Shown here piece by piece: positions 16,894 to 26,374 of a stretch of 64,000 nucleotides of DNA; positions within the stretch are counted from its first letter, which is position 1, and every line of letters begins with the position of its first letter. The notes below the pieces were generated by a model. The model was not told the DNA's origin. It was given only the letters and a program-made list of their open reading frames with translations, and searched no databases. This DNA comes from Clostridiales bacterium (GTDB taxonomy: Bacteria > Bacillota > Clostridia > Christensenellales > Aristaeellaceae), in NCBI GenBank assembly GCA_015056175.1, contig SVGT01000001.1, forward strand, positions 141,806 through 205,805, in the 5' to 3' direction. Made by a program: the position numbers and the translations under genes.

Positions 16894-17320
16894 ACTTGTG
16901 ATCCGCATCAAATATCACGGAGATACCCCGCCCATCGAAAAAATCGCCGTAGGCGACTGGATCGATCTGCGCGCCGCAGAGGACGTGGAATTAAAGGCCG
17001 GTGAGTGGCGGCCCATCAGCCTGGGCGTTTCCATGCAGTTGCCCAAAGGCTACGAAGCCCACATCCTGCCCCGCTCCTCCACCTTCAAGCGCTGGGGCGT
17101 GATATTGCCCAACGCCATGGGCATCATTGACGAAAGCTACTGCGGCGACAACGATATCTGGCACTTTGGCGCGCTGGCCATGCGGGATACCATGATCTGC
17201 AAGGGCGACCGCATCTGCCAGTTCCGCATTATGGAAAAGATGCCTGCCCTGCGCTTTGAAGAGGTGCAGGTGCTGGGCAACGCCGACCGGGGCGGCTTTG
17301 GCTCCACCGGCGATAAGTAA
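16886..17320 (+). CDS. dut: dUTP diphosphatase (trimeric dUTPase)
   Basis: 144 residues with the five dUTPase motifs in order: motif 1 near residue 27 ([13 protein letters not shown]), motif 2 [11 protein letters not shown], motif 3 [14 protein letters not shown], motif 4 [11 protein letters not shown], and the C-terminal motif 5 RGGFGSTG. Motif 3 has Glu in place of the second residue of the usual D-x-D/Y-R-G form and C-G-D in place of R-G-E, as in several Clostridia. It hydrolyses dUTP to dUMP, keeping uracil out of DNA. Confidence 0.94.
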   Translation: MSELVIRIKYHGDTPPIEKIAVGDWIDLRAAEDVELKAGEWRPISLGVSMQLPKGYEAHILPRSSTFKRWGVILPNAMGIIDESYCGDNDIWHFGALAMRDTMICKGDRICQFRIMEKMPALRFEEVQVLGNADRGGFGSTGDK

Positions 17321-17428
17321 CCGTGGCAGCATCGTGTCAACTATCTGCCGCCTTATTGACAAGTCAACGTTCTTCCCGTACAATGTACATACATCTGTAT
17401 CCATCAACGAGAAATGAAGGTGAACGTC

Positions 17429-18259
17429 ATGCGCATCAAAATCGTCTGTGATTCCTCCGCCAACGTCAGCAAAATGAGCGACGCAATCTGCGAAAGCGTG
17501 CCGCTGAAGATCATCTGCGGCGACCGGGAATTTGTGGATTCCCCCGCGCTGGACGTGCAGGACATGGTGGATTATCTGAAGCAGGCCAAGGCCCGTTCCT
17601 CCACCTCCTGCCCCAACGTGCAGGACTGGCTCAATGCCTTTGAGGGCGCGGACGAAGTATATGCCGTGACCATCACCAGCAATCTTTCCGGCGCCTTCTC
17701 CTCCTGCATGCAGGCGGCAGAGGAATTCCGGAAGAGCAACCCGCTTTCCCGGGTACATGTGTTTGACAGCTTGTCCACCGGCCCCGAAATGCACCTGATC
17801 ATGGAAAAGATCCGCGAGCATGTGCTGGCCAGGCTGCCCTTTGAGCAGATCAAAGAAAAGGTCACCGAATACATGCAGCGCACGCACCTGCTCTTTTCTC
17901 TGGAATCGCTGACCAACCTGGCCCGCAACGGCCGCGTGAGCCCTGCGGTGGCCAAGGTATGCGAGGTGCTGGGCATCCGCGTGGTGGGCGCCGCCAGCGA
18001 CGTGGGCACGCTGCAGCCCCTGCACAAGGTGCGCGGCGAAAAGAAGGCCCTCTCTGCGCTGATGAGCGAGATCCTCTCCCGCGGCTATCAGGGCGGCAAG
18101 GTACGCATCGCCCACTGCATGAACGAGCTTTCCGCCACATCCCTGGCAGCCATGATCCGGGAAAAATTCCCCGCCAGCAATATTGAGATCCGCCCCTGCG
18201 GCGGCCTGTGCAGCTTCTATGCCGAAAAAGGCGGCCTGCTGGTAGGCTTTGAAGGCTGA
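17429..18259 (+). CDS. DegV family fatty-acid-binding protein (FakB type)
   Basis: 276 residues. IVCDSSANVS at the N-terminus, TSCPNVQDWLNAF and TITSNLSGAFSS are DegV-family signatures; the Thr/Ser residues bind a fatty acid carboxylate. FakB proteins present fatty acids to the FakA kinase for phospholipid synthesis; fakA is not in the window. ATG 17429 is chosen for the AAGGTG site; an ATG 15 bases upstream lacks one. Four cysteines near the C-terminus (RPCGGLC) are less usual. Confidence 0.88.
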   Translation: MRIKIVCDSSANVSKMSDAICESVPLKIICGDREFVDSPALDVQDMVDYLKQAKARSSTSCPNVQDWLNAFEGADEVYAVTITSNLSGAFSSCMQAAEEFRKSNPLSRVHVFDSLSTGPEMHLIMEKIREHVLARLPFEQIKEKVTEYMQRTHLLFSLESLTNLARNGRVSPAVAKVCEVLGIRVVGAASDVGTLQPLHKVRGEKKALSALMSEILSRGYQGGKVRIAHCMNELSATSLAAMIREKFPASNIEIRPCGGLCSFYAEKGGLLVGFEG

Positions 18260-18280
18260 CACGGAAAACCCGCATAAACA

Positions 18281-18313
18281 AACAACACCCTCCTTCCGGA
18301 AGGTGTTGTTTTG
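18281..18313 (+). terminator. Terminator of the glycerate kinase-dut-DegV unit
   Basis: Stem AACAACACC/GGTGTTGTT (18281-18289 with 18302-18310) followed by TTTTG. The minus-strand acetyltransferase stop at 18324 lies just beyond, so it may also act from that side. Confidence 0.85.
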
Positions 18314-18323
18314 CTTTGCAGGA

Positions 18324-18821
18324 TCAAAGCTCCCTGACGTAGCAGATCTCCGCAGGCTCGATGCCCGGTTTGATCTTGCCGGTATCGGCAAACCCGTGGG
18401 CTTCATAGAAGGCCCGCGCCCGGGTATTTTCCGCAAACACCCACAGCATCACGCGGGCGTAGCCGGCGTTTTTCATATCCTCCAGCACACGCTCCATCAT
18501 CCGGCTGCCAAAGCCTCTGCGCCAGTGATCCTGCAGGCTGTGGATGCAATACAGCTCCGCATAGCCCGGCATATCCTGCGCCCTGCTCTGATCCCACCAG
18601 GCGATGCAGTGAGGCTTTCCGTCGATGCGCAGAATATAGCCGTTGCCCTCACCGCTTTCCAGCGAGCGGCGGTACATGGCTTCTACCTTATCAAGCTGCG
18701 TGCATCTTGCCAGAATCTCATCGTTTAAGATGCCCCTGAAGCCCGCCTTCCAGCTTTCCGTCTGGATATGCGCCAGGATCGCTTCATCGCCCAAGTGCGC
18801 CCGCTCCACGGTATACGCCAT
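18324..18821 (-). CDS. GNAT family N-acetyltransferase
   Basis: 165 residues, complete GNAT fold. The acetyl-CoA loop is DHWRRGFGSRMMERVLEDM (about 100-118), followed by ENTRARAFYEAHGF, the typical beta-5/alpha-4 region. Substrate unknown. ATG 18821 follows AGGTG; eight residues further upstream have no ribosome site. It is separated from the acetyltransferase at 18879 by a terminator hairpin, so it probably has separate expression. Confidence 0.85.
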   Translation of the reverse strand: MAYTVERAHLGDEAILAHIQTESWKAGFRGILNDEILARCTQLDKVEAMYRRSLESGEGNGYILRIDGKPHCIAWWDQSRAQDMPGYAELYCIHSLQDHWRRGFGSRMMERVLEDMKNAGYARVMLWVFAENTRARAFYEAHGFADTGKIKPGIEPAEICYVREL

Positions 18822-18841
18822 CTGCTCACCTGCTTTCCTCA

Positions 18842-18873
18842 TCAATAAAGGTCACGGAACATATCCCGTGACC
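18842..18873 (-). terminator. Terminator after the ireB operon
   Basis: Stem GGTCACGG/CCGTGACC (18850-18857 with 18866-18873), followed on the minus strand by TTTATTG, 5 bases after the stop of the second acetyltransferase. Confidence 0.8.
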
Positions 18874-18878
18874 TGTTT

Positions 18879-19400
18879 TTATTCGTTGATCCTGCCCATG
18901 CAGATCACATCGTGGAACTTCCCTTCCCGGAAATATTCCTTTTTCAGCACGCCTTCCCGTTCAAAGCCGCACTTTTCGTAGCAGCGCAGCGCGGCGGTAT
19001 TGAACGCAAACACCCGCACGGACAGCTTGTGCAGCCCCATCTCTTCAAAAGCAAAGCGGCACAGCACATCCACCGCATCGGTGCCAAAGCCCTGCCCGCG
19101 GGCGTTCTTTTCGCCAATCAGGATGGCAAGCTCCGCCAGGCGGTTTTTCCAGTCCACATGGATCAGCCCGCAGCGGCCGATGTACCGCCTGCCCTCCAGC
19201 GTTTCGATGGCAAACTGGTATTCGCCCCGGTTGCTGCGGCTCTGGGCGGAAAAGAAACGTGCCTCATCATCCACATTGGAAGGGAGGATCAATCCGCTGG
19301 TCACGCCGCGCATGGTTTCATAATCGTTCATGTGGTCCAGCGACGCCATCAGATCGCTGTTATCCAGCGCCCGCAGGAGCACCTTTTTACCCTGATACAT
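18879..19400 (-). CDS. RimJ/RimL-type GNAT acetyltransferase
   Basis: 173 residues. Acetyltransf_3 layout: FAIETLEGRRYIGRCGL, then the acetyl-CoA-binding NARGQGFGTDAVDVL and LRCYEKCGFEREGVLKKEYF. Relatives acetylate ribosomal protein N-termini or amino acid/antibiotic substrates; target unknown. It is the last gene of the minus-strand set starting with ireB, only 3 bases downstream of a DUF1292 gene. The ATG follows GAGGTAT. Confidence 0.88.
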   Translation of the reverse strand: MYQGKKVLLRALDNSDLMASLDHMNDYETMRGVTSGLILPSNVDDEARFFSAQSRSNRGEYQFAIETLEGRRYIGRCGLIHVDWKNRLAELAILIGEKNARGQGFGTDAVDVLCRFAFEEMGLHKLSVRVFAFNTAALRCYEKCGFEREGVLKKEYFREGKFHDVICMGRINE

Positions 19401-19403
19401 GGC

Positions 19404-19697
19404 TTATACCTCTTCGTCCGTATCCTGCACGCCCTCAAGGGAACGCATGATGGTCTCCGCCACCTGCTTTTCCAGCACGGCAGTGATGATATCCTCCTCG
19501 CCCACCACAACAAAAACGGGCGCGCCAAGCGCGTCCGTTTCCACATGGGTCACGAGCAATTGACCATCCTGCTTTTCCTCCTCCAGCACAGCGTAGCTTT
19601 CGCCGGCGTAGGGCTGCACAGAGCGGATGACGAAACGGTACACGTCCCCTTCGGGGGTGCTCAGTTCCACCTGCTGGCCAATTAACTGTTCACTCAT
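19404..19697 (-). CDS. DUF1292-like small acidic protein
   Basis: 97 residues, acidic. The beta-rich YRFVIRSVQPYAGESYAVLEEE segment matches the DUF1292 pattern also present in the neighbouring gene, so this is probably a diverged duplicate. Function unknown. ATG 19697 overlaps the upstream stop (TAAAATGA context), indicating translational coupling. Confidence 0.7.
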   Translation of the reverse strand: MSEQLIGQQVELSTPEGDVYRFVIRSVQPYAGESYAVLEEEKQDGQLLVTHVETDALGAPVFVVVGEEDIITAVLEKQVAETIMRSLEGVQDTDEEV

Positions 19698-19698
19698 T

Positions 19699-20016
19699 TT
19701 ATTCGGCGTCCTCTTCCTCATCCAGCATGGCCAGGAACTTGTTGAACACCTGCTCGCTGACGGCGTCGTCTTCCACGGACACGTACACGTCTTCGCCGTT
19801 TTCGTCCTTGGCGATCTCCAGGATCAGCACTTCGCCTTCGTCATCGTTTTCATCGGCAGCGCCTTCCAGCAGCATGAGGGCCACATACAGCTTGTCTTCA
19901 TGTTCGATGGTGGCCAGGTATTCAAACTGGGTGGTTTCGCCGTTTTCATCGGTCAGTTCAATGATGTTGTCTTCCAGTTCGGCTTCGGGCAGGTTCTTTT
20001 CCATATCGTTAGTCAT
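19699..20016 (-). CDS. DUF1292 family protein (YrzB-like)
   Basis: 105 residues, strongly acidic. NIIELTDENGETTQFEYLATI and KLYVALMLLEG are the DUF1292 core; the C-terminus is a D/E-rich tail. In many Bacillota yrzB follows ireB (yrzL) and ruvX (yrrK), the same order as here, with unknown function. ATG 20016 has an AAGGAGG site 8 bases upstream; earlier in-frame codons lie before that site. Confidence 0.85.
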   Translation of the reverse strand: MTNDMEKNLPEAELEDNIIELTDENGETTQFEYLATIEHEDKLYVALMLLEGAADENDDEGEVLILEIAKDENGEDVYVSVEDDAVSEQVFNKFLAMLDEEEDAE

Positions 20017-20111
20017 GAGATGATCCTCCTTCAAGTTGCCCATTGGGCTCGTTTTACATTTTATATGGCTTTAACCTTTCGGTCAAGACATTTCAAAAAG
20101 AATACGCGCGC

Positions 20112-20519
20112 TTATCCCCGGTCCAGGTAGCCCTGCAAAATCACCGCAGCGGCCACCTTATCCACATGGCCCTTGCGGTCCTCCCGGTGCATACCGCCCT
20201 CGATGAGCGCATGCTCCGCGCTGACGGTGGAAAGCCTTTCATCCTCAAAGCGCACTTCCCAGCCCGCCTTTTCCACCTGCTTGGCAAACAGGCGCACCTT
20301 TTCGGCCTGGAAGCCCTCGGTGCCATCCATGTTGCGGGGCAGGCCGCACAGCACAAATTCCGCCTCCTGCTCTACGCAGATGCGGCTGATCTCCTTCACG
20401 TCCGGGCCCCAGCCCACACGCCTGATCACACTGTAGGGGGATGCGATCATCTTCAGCGGATCGCTGACGGCAACGCCAATGCGCACATCGCCCACGTCCA
20501 GACATACAATTCGGCCCAT
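20112..20519 (-). CDS. ruvX: Putative pre-16S rRNA nuclease / Holliday junction resolvase-like
   Basis: 135 residues, the usual YqgF size. LDVGDVRIGVAVSD (first catalytic Asp), GLPRNMDGTEG, FEDERLSTVSAEHAL (catalytic Glu) and the C-terminal HVDKVAAAVILQGYLD (catalytic Asp) are all present. YqgF trims the 5' end of 16S rRNA in E. coli and has an RNase H fold. The start ATG shares one base with the ireB stop (TAATG). Confidence 0.95.
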   Translation of the reverse strand: MGRIVCLDVGDVRIGVAVSDPLKMIASPYSVIRRVGWGPDVKEISRICVEQEAEFVLCGLPRNMDGTEGFQAEKVRLFAKQVEKAGWEVRFEDERLSTVSAEHALIEGGMHREDRKGHVDKVAAAVILQGYLDRG

Positions 20520-20788
20520 TATCCGCGATACTCCAGATTATTTTTGACATAAGAGCGCACCAGCTCGTCCAGCAGCTCGTCCCTTTCCAGGCGGCAGATC
20601 AGGCTGCGGGCGTTTTCAAAGCTGGTGATATATGTAGGATCGCCGGTCATGACGTAGCCTACCAATTGCTCAATGGGATCATAGCCCTTGCGCTGCAGCG
20701 CGCTGTAAACATGCGCCAGAATGTCCGCAGCCGTTTCACGGCCTTCGGGCAGGGGACGCATCTTCATGGTTTCAAAACGGTCTTGCAT
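20519..20788 (-). CDS. ireB: IreB family regulatory phosphoprotein (UPF0297)
   Basis: 89 residues. ADILAHVYSALQRKGYDPIEQLVGYVMTGDPTYIT, split at 51-52 between helices, is the highly conserved UPF0297 core. In Enterococcus IreB is phosphorylated by the PASTA kinase IreK and restrains intrinsic cephalosporin resistance. ATG 20788 follows GGGAGG. First gene of the ireB-ruvX-DUF1292-DUF1292-GNAT unit, transcribed away from hrcA. Confidence 0.95.
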   Translation of the reverse strand: MQDRFETMKMRPLPEGRETAADILAHVYSALQRKGYDPIEQLVGYVMTGDPTYITSFENARSLICRLERDELLDELVRSYVKNNLEYRG

Positions 20789-20813
20789 GAGCAATCCTCC
20801 CTCCATTTTATCC

Positions 20814-20842
20814 ATTATACACCAAACCCTTTCCTTTTACAA
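20814..20842 (-). promoter_or_regulatory. Promoter of ireB
   Basis: TTGTAA (20837-20842) and TATAAT (20814-20819) on the minus strand with a 17-base spacer, 26 bases before the ATG. Confidence 0.8.
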
Positions 20843-20934
20843 GGTTTGAAAGGTGTCAGAATATGTAACAACCCTGCGGAACAGACTATTTCTGCCCGCC
20901 ATATTTGCGCCGTAATTATTTTTGCTCCAATCGC

Positions 20935-20963
20935 TTGACATCCTCCGGGAGATGTGCTATTCT
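20935..20963 (+). promoter_or_regulatory. Sigma-A promoter of the hrcA operon
   Basis: TTGACA (20935-20940), 17-base spacer, TATTCT (20958-20963), immediately upstream of the CIRCE element. Confidence 0.9.
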
Positions 20964-20973
20964 AATCTCGCAG

Positions 20974-21000
20974 TTAGCACTCAAACCTTTCGAGTGCTAA
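20974..21000 (+). promoter_or_regulatory. CIRCE operator (HrcA binding site)
   Basis: Perfect TTAGCACTC-N9-GAGTGCTAA. HrcA binds this repeat and GroE activity modulates it, giving heat-inducible expression of the operon. It covers the expected transcription start. Confidence 0.98.
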
Positions 21001-21021
21001 AACCGGAAAGGAGGCCACGGT

Positions 21022-22086
21022 ATGATCCATTTACCCGATGCGGAGCGTGCCGCCCGCGCCTCCCTGCGGGAAAAAGAGCTGCTGGGTGAGCGCAAGGTGC
21101 GCATCCTCAGCGCCGTGATCCACGATCACATCCTCACCGCCATGCCGGTGGGCTCGGTCACCATCTGCCGCAAGTATGAGCCTTCCCTCTCCAGCGCCAC
21201 CATCCGCAACGAACTGAGCGCGCTGGAAGCGCTGGGATATCTGTGCCAGCCCCACATTTCCGCCGGCCGCGTGCCCAGCCACAAGGCGTATCGCCTGTAT
21301 GTGGATTCGCTTTTGCACAGAGGCCTGGAGGAGCAGGAAAGCGACAGTATCAAGGCTTATCTGCTCAGCCGCGTGCGCCAGATGGACGACGTGGTCAGCG
21401 GCGCTGCGCAGGCACTGAGCGATTTGACCCATTACACCGCGCTGGTCATGGTGCCCCGCCAATTGGAACTGCGCATCTCCTGTCTGCAACTGGTCCCCAT
21501 GCCGGGCGGCATGGCGCTGCTGGTCATCGTTACCGACGGCGGCATCATCCGCGACAGCGTGATCCGCATCAGCCGCTCGCTGGACGCCGACGCCCTGTAC
21601 GCCATCAGCCGCATGCTGACAGAGCGCCTTGCGGGGCGCACCGTGCAGCAGGTGCAGGAAATGCTCCGGGAGTATTCCCACCTGATGGATGCGGACGGCA
21701 GCGTGTGCCAGAGCATTGCAGACCTGGCCAGCCAGATGGCCCGCCAGACGGGCACGGATACCGTGGCCATCGGCGGCAGCCACAACATCCTCAAGTACCC
21801 CGAATTTGCAGACGTGGGCAAGGCCCGCGCCTTCATGTCCGCCCTGGAGGATAAGGAACATCTCCTCTCCCTCCTCAACCGGGACAGCGCGCCCCTGTCC
21901 GTGCGCATCGGCCCGGAGCTGGGCGTCAAGGGTATGGAGGATTGTGCCATGGCAGCCGCCCGATACAAGGCAGGCCCCCAGGCAGGCACGGTCAGCGTCA
22001 TCGGCCCCGCCCGCATGCCCTACGGCAAGGTACTTTCCATCTTGCACGCCGTGGGCAGCGCACTGAGCGAACTGATGGGGCAATAA
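21022..22086 (+). CDS. hrcA: Heat-inducible transcription repressor HrcA
   Basis: 354 residues. N-terminal winged helix (about 20-95) with PVGSVTICRKYEPSLSSATIRNELSALEALGYL, and the conserved HISAGRVPSHKAYRLYVD wing. The remainder is the GAF-like dimerisation domain. It represses class I heat-shock genes through CIRCE, here 22 bases upstream of its own start. AAAGGAGG precedes the ATG. Confidence 0.97.
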   Translation: MIHLPDAERAARASLREKELLGERKVRILSAVIHDHILTAMPVGSVTICRKYEPSLSSATIRNELSALEALGYLCQPHISAGRVPSHKAYRLYVDSLLHRGLEEQESDSIKAYLLSRVRQMDDVVSGAAQALSDLTHYTALVMVPRQLELRISCLQLVPMPGGMALLVIVTDGGIIRDSVIRISRSLDADALYAISRMLTERLAGRTVQQVQEMLREYSHLMDADGSVCQSIADLASQMARQTGTDTVAIGGSHNILKYPEFADVGKARAFMSALEDKEHLLSLLNRDSAPLSVRIGPELGVKGMEDCAMAAARYKAGPQAGTVSVIGPARMPYGKVLSILHAVGSALSELMGQ

Positions 22087-22115
22087 AAAATCAAGCAAAA
22101 CCGGGAGACGAAAAT

Positions 22116-22712
22116 ATGCGTAAAGCCAGAAAGGCCTCGCGCTTACGGGAGGAAAAATCACCCTTGGATATGTTGAAGAAAAAGTATATGAAACCCGATG
22201 AAGACGGCCAGGCGCAGACCCCTGCGGAAGAAACCGCCGCCGAAGAAACTGCCGAAATCAATCCCCTGGAAGCGGAACTGACCGCCGCCAAGGCGCAGGC
22301 TGAAGAATATCTCAACCTTGCGCAGCGCGTACAGGCCGATTTTGACAACTTCCGCCGCCGCAACGCCTCCGTCCGCGCCGACGCCTACGAAGACGGCGCC
22401 AGGGATATGATCAAGCTGGTGCTCCCCGTCATCGACAATCTGGAGCGCGCACTGGAAACCCCCAGCACGGACGAAAACCTGCATTCCGGCGTGCAGATGA
22501 CCTACAAGATGATGATGGACGCGCTGGAAAAGCAGGGCGTCACCGTCATCGACCGCAAGGGCGAGCCCTTTGACCCCAATCTGGAAAACGCCGTCATGCG
22601 TGCCCCCAAGGAAATGGGCGAGCCCGGCACGGTCAGCCAGGTTTTCCAGAAGGGCTATAAAAAGGGCGACAGCGTGATCCGCTTTGCCATGGTTCAGGTC
22701 GTAGAAGAGTGA
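22116..22712 (+). CDS. grpE: Nucleotide exchange factor GrpE
   Basis: 198 residues. A charged, low-complexity N-terminus (about 1-55, rich in Glu/Ala) leads into the long dimerisation helix and QADFDNFRRR, then the beta-wing domain with QKGVT-like KQGVTVIDRKGEPFDPNLENAVM and the closing KGYKKGDSVIRFAMVQV. It releases ADP from DnaK and acts as a thermosensor. ATG 22116 follows GGGAG. The next gene, dnaK, is 453 bases away because a repeat array intervenes. Confidence 0.96.
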   Translation: MRKARKASRLREEKSPLDMLKKKYMKPDEDGQAQTPAEETAAEETAEINPLEAELTAAKAQAEEYLNLAQRVQADFDNFRRRNASVRADAYEDGARDMIKLVLPVIDNLERALETPSTDENLHSGVQMTYKMMMDALEKQGVTVIDRKGEPFDPNLENAVMRAPKEMGEPGTVSQVFQKGYKKGDSVIRFAMVQVVEE

Positions 22713-22727
22713 CGTTCGTCACTTTCT

Positions 22728-23019
22728 GTCGGCGGAATTGAGCGATCCCGCCACGCCGTCCCGCGACATGCGGCAGCGTGATAATCAGACAGCGGCATTC
22801 GCCACATCCTGTCGACCAAATTGAGCGATCCCGTCACCCCGTCCCGCGACATGCGGCAGCGTGACAATCAGACAGTGGCATTCGCCACATCCTGTCGACC
22901 AAATTGAGCGATCCCGTCACCCCGTCCCGCGACATGCTGCCGCGTGATGATCGGACAGCAACATTCGCCACCTCATGTCGACCAAGCTGAGCGATCCCGT
23001 CACCCCGTCCCGCGACATG
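22728..23019. repeat. 83-bp tandem repeat array (about 3.5 units)
   Basis: Units begin with GTCG at 22,728, 22,811, 22,894 and 22,977, an exact 83-base period. Units 2 and 3 differ at only a few positions; unit 1 and the partial unit 4 diverge more. Each unit carries TTGAGCGATCCCGTCACCCC, then CGTCCCGCGACATGC, then CATTCGCCACAT. Unit 4 breaks off after GACATGC(GG) where the next element begins. Confidence 0.92.
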
Positions 23020-23021
23020 CG

Positions 23022-23076
23022 GCAATCCGGCCTCCCTTGTGCAAAGGGAGGTGGCACGAAGTGCCGGAGGGATTGC
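23022..23076. repeat. 55-bp palindromic three-way-junction element
   Basis: Outer stem GCAATCC/GGATTGC (23022-23028 with 23070-23076) encloses two hairpins: CCTCCCTT/AAGGGAGG (23031-23038 with 23044-23051) and GGCAC/GTGCC (23053-23057 with 23061-23065). This resembles small palindromic intergenic repeats I know from GC-rich gut Clostridia, but I cannot check copy number here. Confidence 0.75.
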
Positions 23077-23165
23077 ACCCCTTTCGTTATTTCTCCGCAC
23101 TGCGGAAAAATATAAATTTGCCTTTACCTGAATATCAGATAAACAGAAAAATGGAGGAAACAATT

Positions 23166-24983
<1,818 letters not shown>

Positions 24984-25012
24984 TTGATTTCCACCCATAA
25001 AAATTCATTGTT

Positions 25013-25042
25013 CATTGCGCGGACCCTGCCGTCCGCGCAATG
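25013..25042 (+). other. Strong hairpin between dnaK and dnaJ
   Basis: Perfect 11-bp stem CATTGCGCGGA/TCCGCGCAATG with an 8-base loop, followed by CCCCTTTATC, which is a poor U-run. It could lower read-through, set a processing site or stabilise the dnaK message so that dnaJ is made in smaller amounts. Confidence 0.75.
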
Positions 25043-25071
25043 CCCCTTTATCACATTAAGGAAGTTTTTAC

Positions 25072-26214
25072 ATGGCAACAAAACGCGACTATTATGAGGT
25101 GCTGGGCGTACAGAAGAATGCGTCCCAGGACGAGATCAAAAAGGCCTACCGCAAAATGGCCAAGGAGTGCCACCCCGATTTGCACCCCGATGACAAGGAC
25201 GCCGAGGCCCGCTTCAAGGAATTGAACGAGGCCAACGAAGTGCTGTCCGATCCCGACAAGCGCGCCCGCTATGACCGCTTCGGCCATGAGGATCCCATGC
25301 AGGGCGCCGGCGGCGGCTACGGCGGCTTTGGCGGCGGGTTTGACTTTGGCGGCTTTGGCGGTATGGGCGGCATGGGCGATATTTTCGATCAGCTCTTTGG
25401 CGGCGGCATGGGCTCTGCCCAGCGGCGCAACGCGCCCATGCAGGGCAACGATCTGCGCTATGAGCTGCGCATCACCTTTGAGGAAGCCGCCTTTGGCTGC
25501 GAAAAATCCTTTGAGTTCACCCGCGACGAGCATTGCGAAACCTGCCATGGCACGGGCGCCAAGCCCGGCACCCAGCCCCAGACCTGCCCCACCTGTAAGG
25601 GCACGGGTCAGGTACGCGTGGGCGGCGGATTTATGGTCACGGTGCGCACCTGCTCCACCTGCGGCGGCACAGGCAAGGTGATCAACGAAAAATGCACCTC
25701 CTGCGGCGGCAGCGGCAAGCAGCGCAAGCGCCGCACGGCTACCGTCAAGGTGCCCGCCGGTATCGATAACGGCCAGACCATCGTGATGAACGGCCAGGGC
25801 GAGCCCGGCCGCAACGGCGGCCCCGCAGGCGATCTGTATATCCAGATCTCCGTCAAGCCCCACAAGCTCTTCAAGCGCGAGGGCACCAACCTGTATCTGG
25901 ATCTGCCCATCTCCTTTACCCAGGCGGCGCTGGGCGCGGATATTGACGTGCCCACCCTGGACGGCGGCAAAACCTCCTTCCATATCCCCGAAGGCACCCA
26001 GACGGGCACCGAATTCCGCCTGAAGGGGCAAGGCGTGCAGCAATTGCGCTCCAATTACCGCGGCGATATGATCCTCCGGGTCAATGTGGAAATCCCCCGC
26101 CGCCTGAGCGACAAGCAAAAGGAGCTGCTGCGGCAGTTTGATATGGAATCCACCGGCAAGGAATACGAAGGCCGGCGCAACTTCCTGGATAAACTCAAGG
26201 ACCTGTTCAACTGA
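25072..26214 (+). CDS. dnaJ: Chaperone protein DnaJ (Hsp40)
   Basis: 380 residues, type I DnaJ. J domain 1-70 with the HPD motif in [10 protein letters not shown], Gly/Phe-rich region about 75-120, four zinc-finger repeats ([32 protein letters not shown], about 145-225), then the two C-terminal beta domains. It delivers clients to DnaK and stimulates its ATPase. Last gene of the CIRCE operon; a clear terminator follows. Confidence 0.98.
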   Translation: MATKRDYYEVLGVQKNASQDEIKKAYRKMAKECHPDLHPDDKDAEARFKELNEANEVLSDPDKRARYDRFGHEDPMQGAGGGYGGFGGGFDFGGFGGMGGMGDIFDQLFGGGMGSAQRRNAPMQGNDLRYELRITFEEAAFGCEKSFEFTRDEHCETCHGTGAKPGTQPQTCPTCKGTGQVRVGGGFMVTVRTCSTCGGTGKVINEKCTSCGGSGKQRKRRTATVKVPAGIDNGQTIVMNGQGEPGRNGGPAGDLYIQISVKPHKLFKREGTNLYLDLPISFTQAALGADIDVPTLDGGKTSFHIPEGTQTGTEFRLKGQGVQQLRSNYRGDMILRVNVEIPRRLSDKQKELLRQFDMESTGKEYEGRRNFLDKLKDLFN

Positions 26215-26221
26215 TTTAGCA

Positions 26222-26248
26222 AGCGAGGGCTTTTGCCCCCGCTTTTTT
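26222..26248 (+). terminator. Terminator of the hrcA-grpE-dnaK-dnaJ operon
   Basis: Stem AGCGAGGGC with GCCCCCGCT (one mismatch, TTTT loop) followed by six T. Confidence 0.9.
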
Positions 26249-26374
26249 CTTGTTTGAAATATTTTTGCGTACACAACATTAACACGAAGGAATTTTACCG
26301 TTTCCACCGAATATGGAATAGGAGAAATTGGGGCTTTATGCCCCGTACAATGTCACACAAAGGAGATATGTACC

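Larger units (their letters stand above)
22713..23165. other. Gene-free stretch between grpE and dnaK
   Basis: 453 bases without a supported gene. It contains the 83-bp tandem array (22,728-23,019), the three-way-junction element (23,022-23,076), and about 90 bases of AT-richer leader ending in the GGAGGAAAC ribosome site of dnaK. No CIRCE copy, good sigma-A promoter or terminator with a T-run was found, so dnaK is presumably reached by read-through from hrcA-grpE. Minus-strand open frames here run through the repeats and lack start signals. Confidence 0.75.

Noticed and set aside
22728..23019. A CRISPR array
   Set aside because: Units are contiguous 83-bp repeats without unique spacers, and no cas genes are near.
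22834..23163. A minus-strand open frame of 109 codons upstream of dnaK
   Set aside because: It is made of the 83-bp repeat units and the palindromic element and has no start signal.
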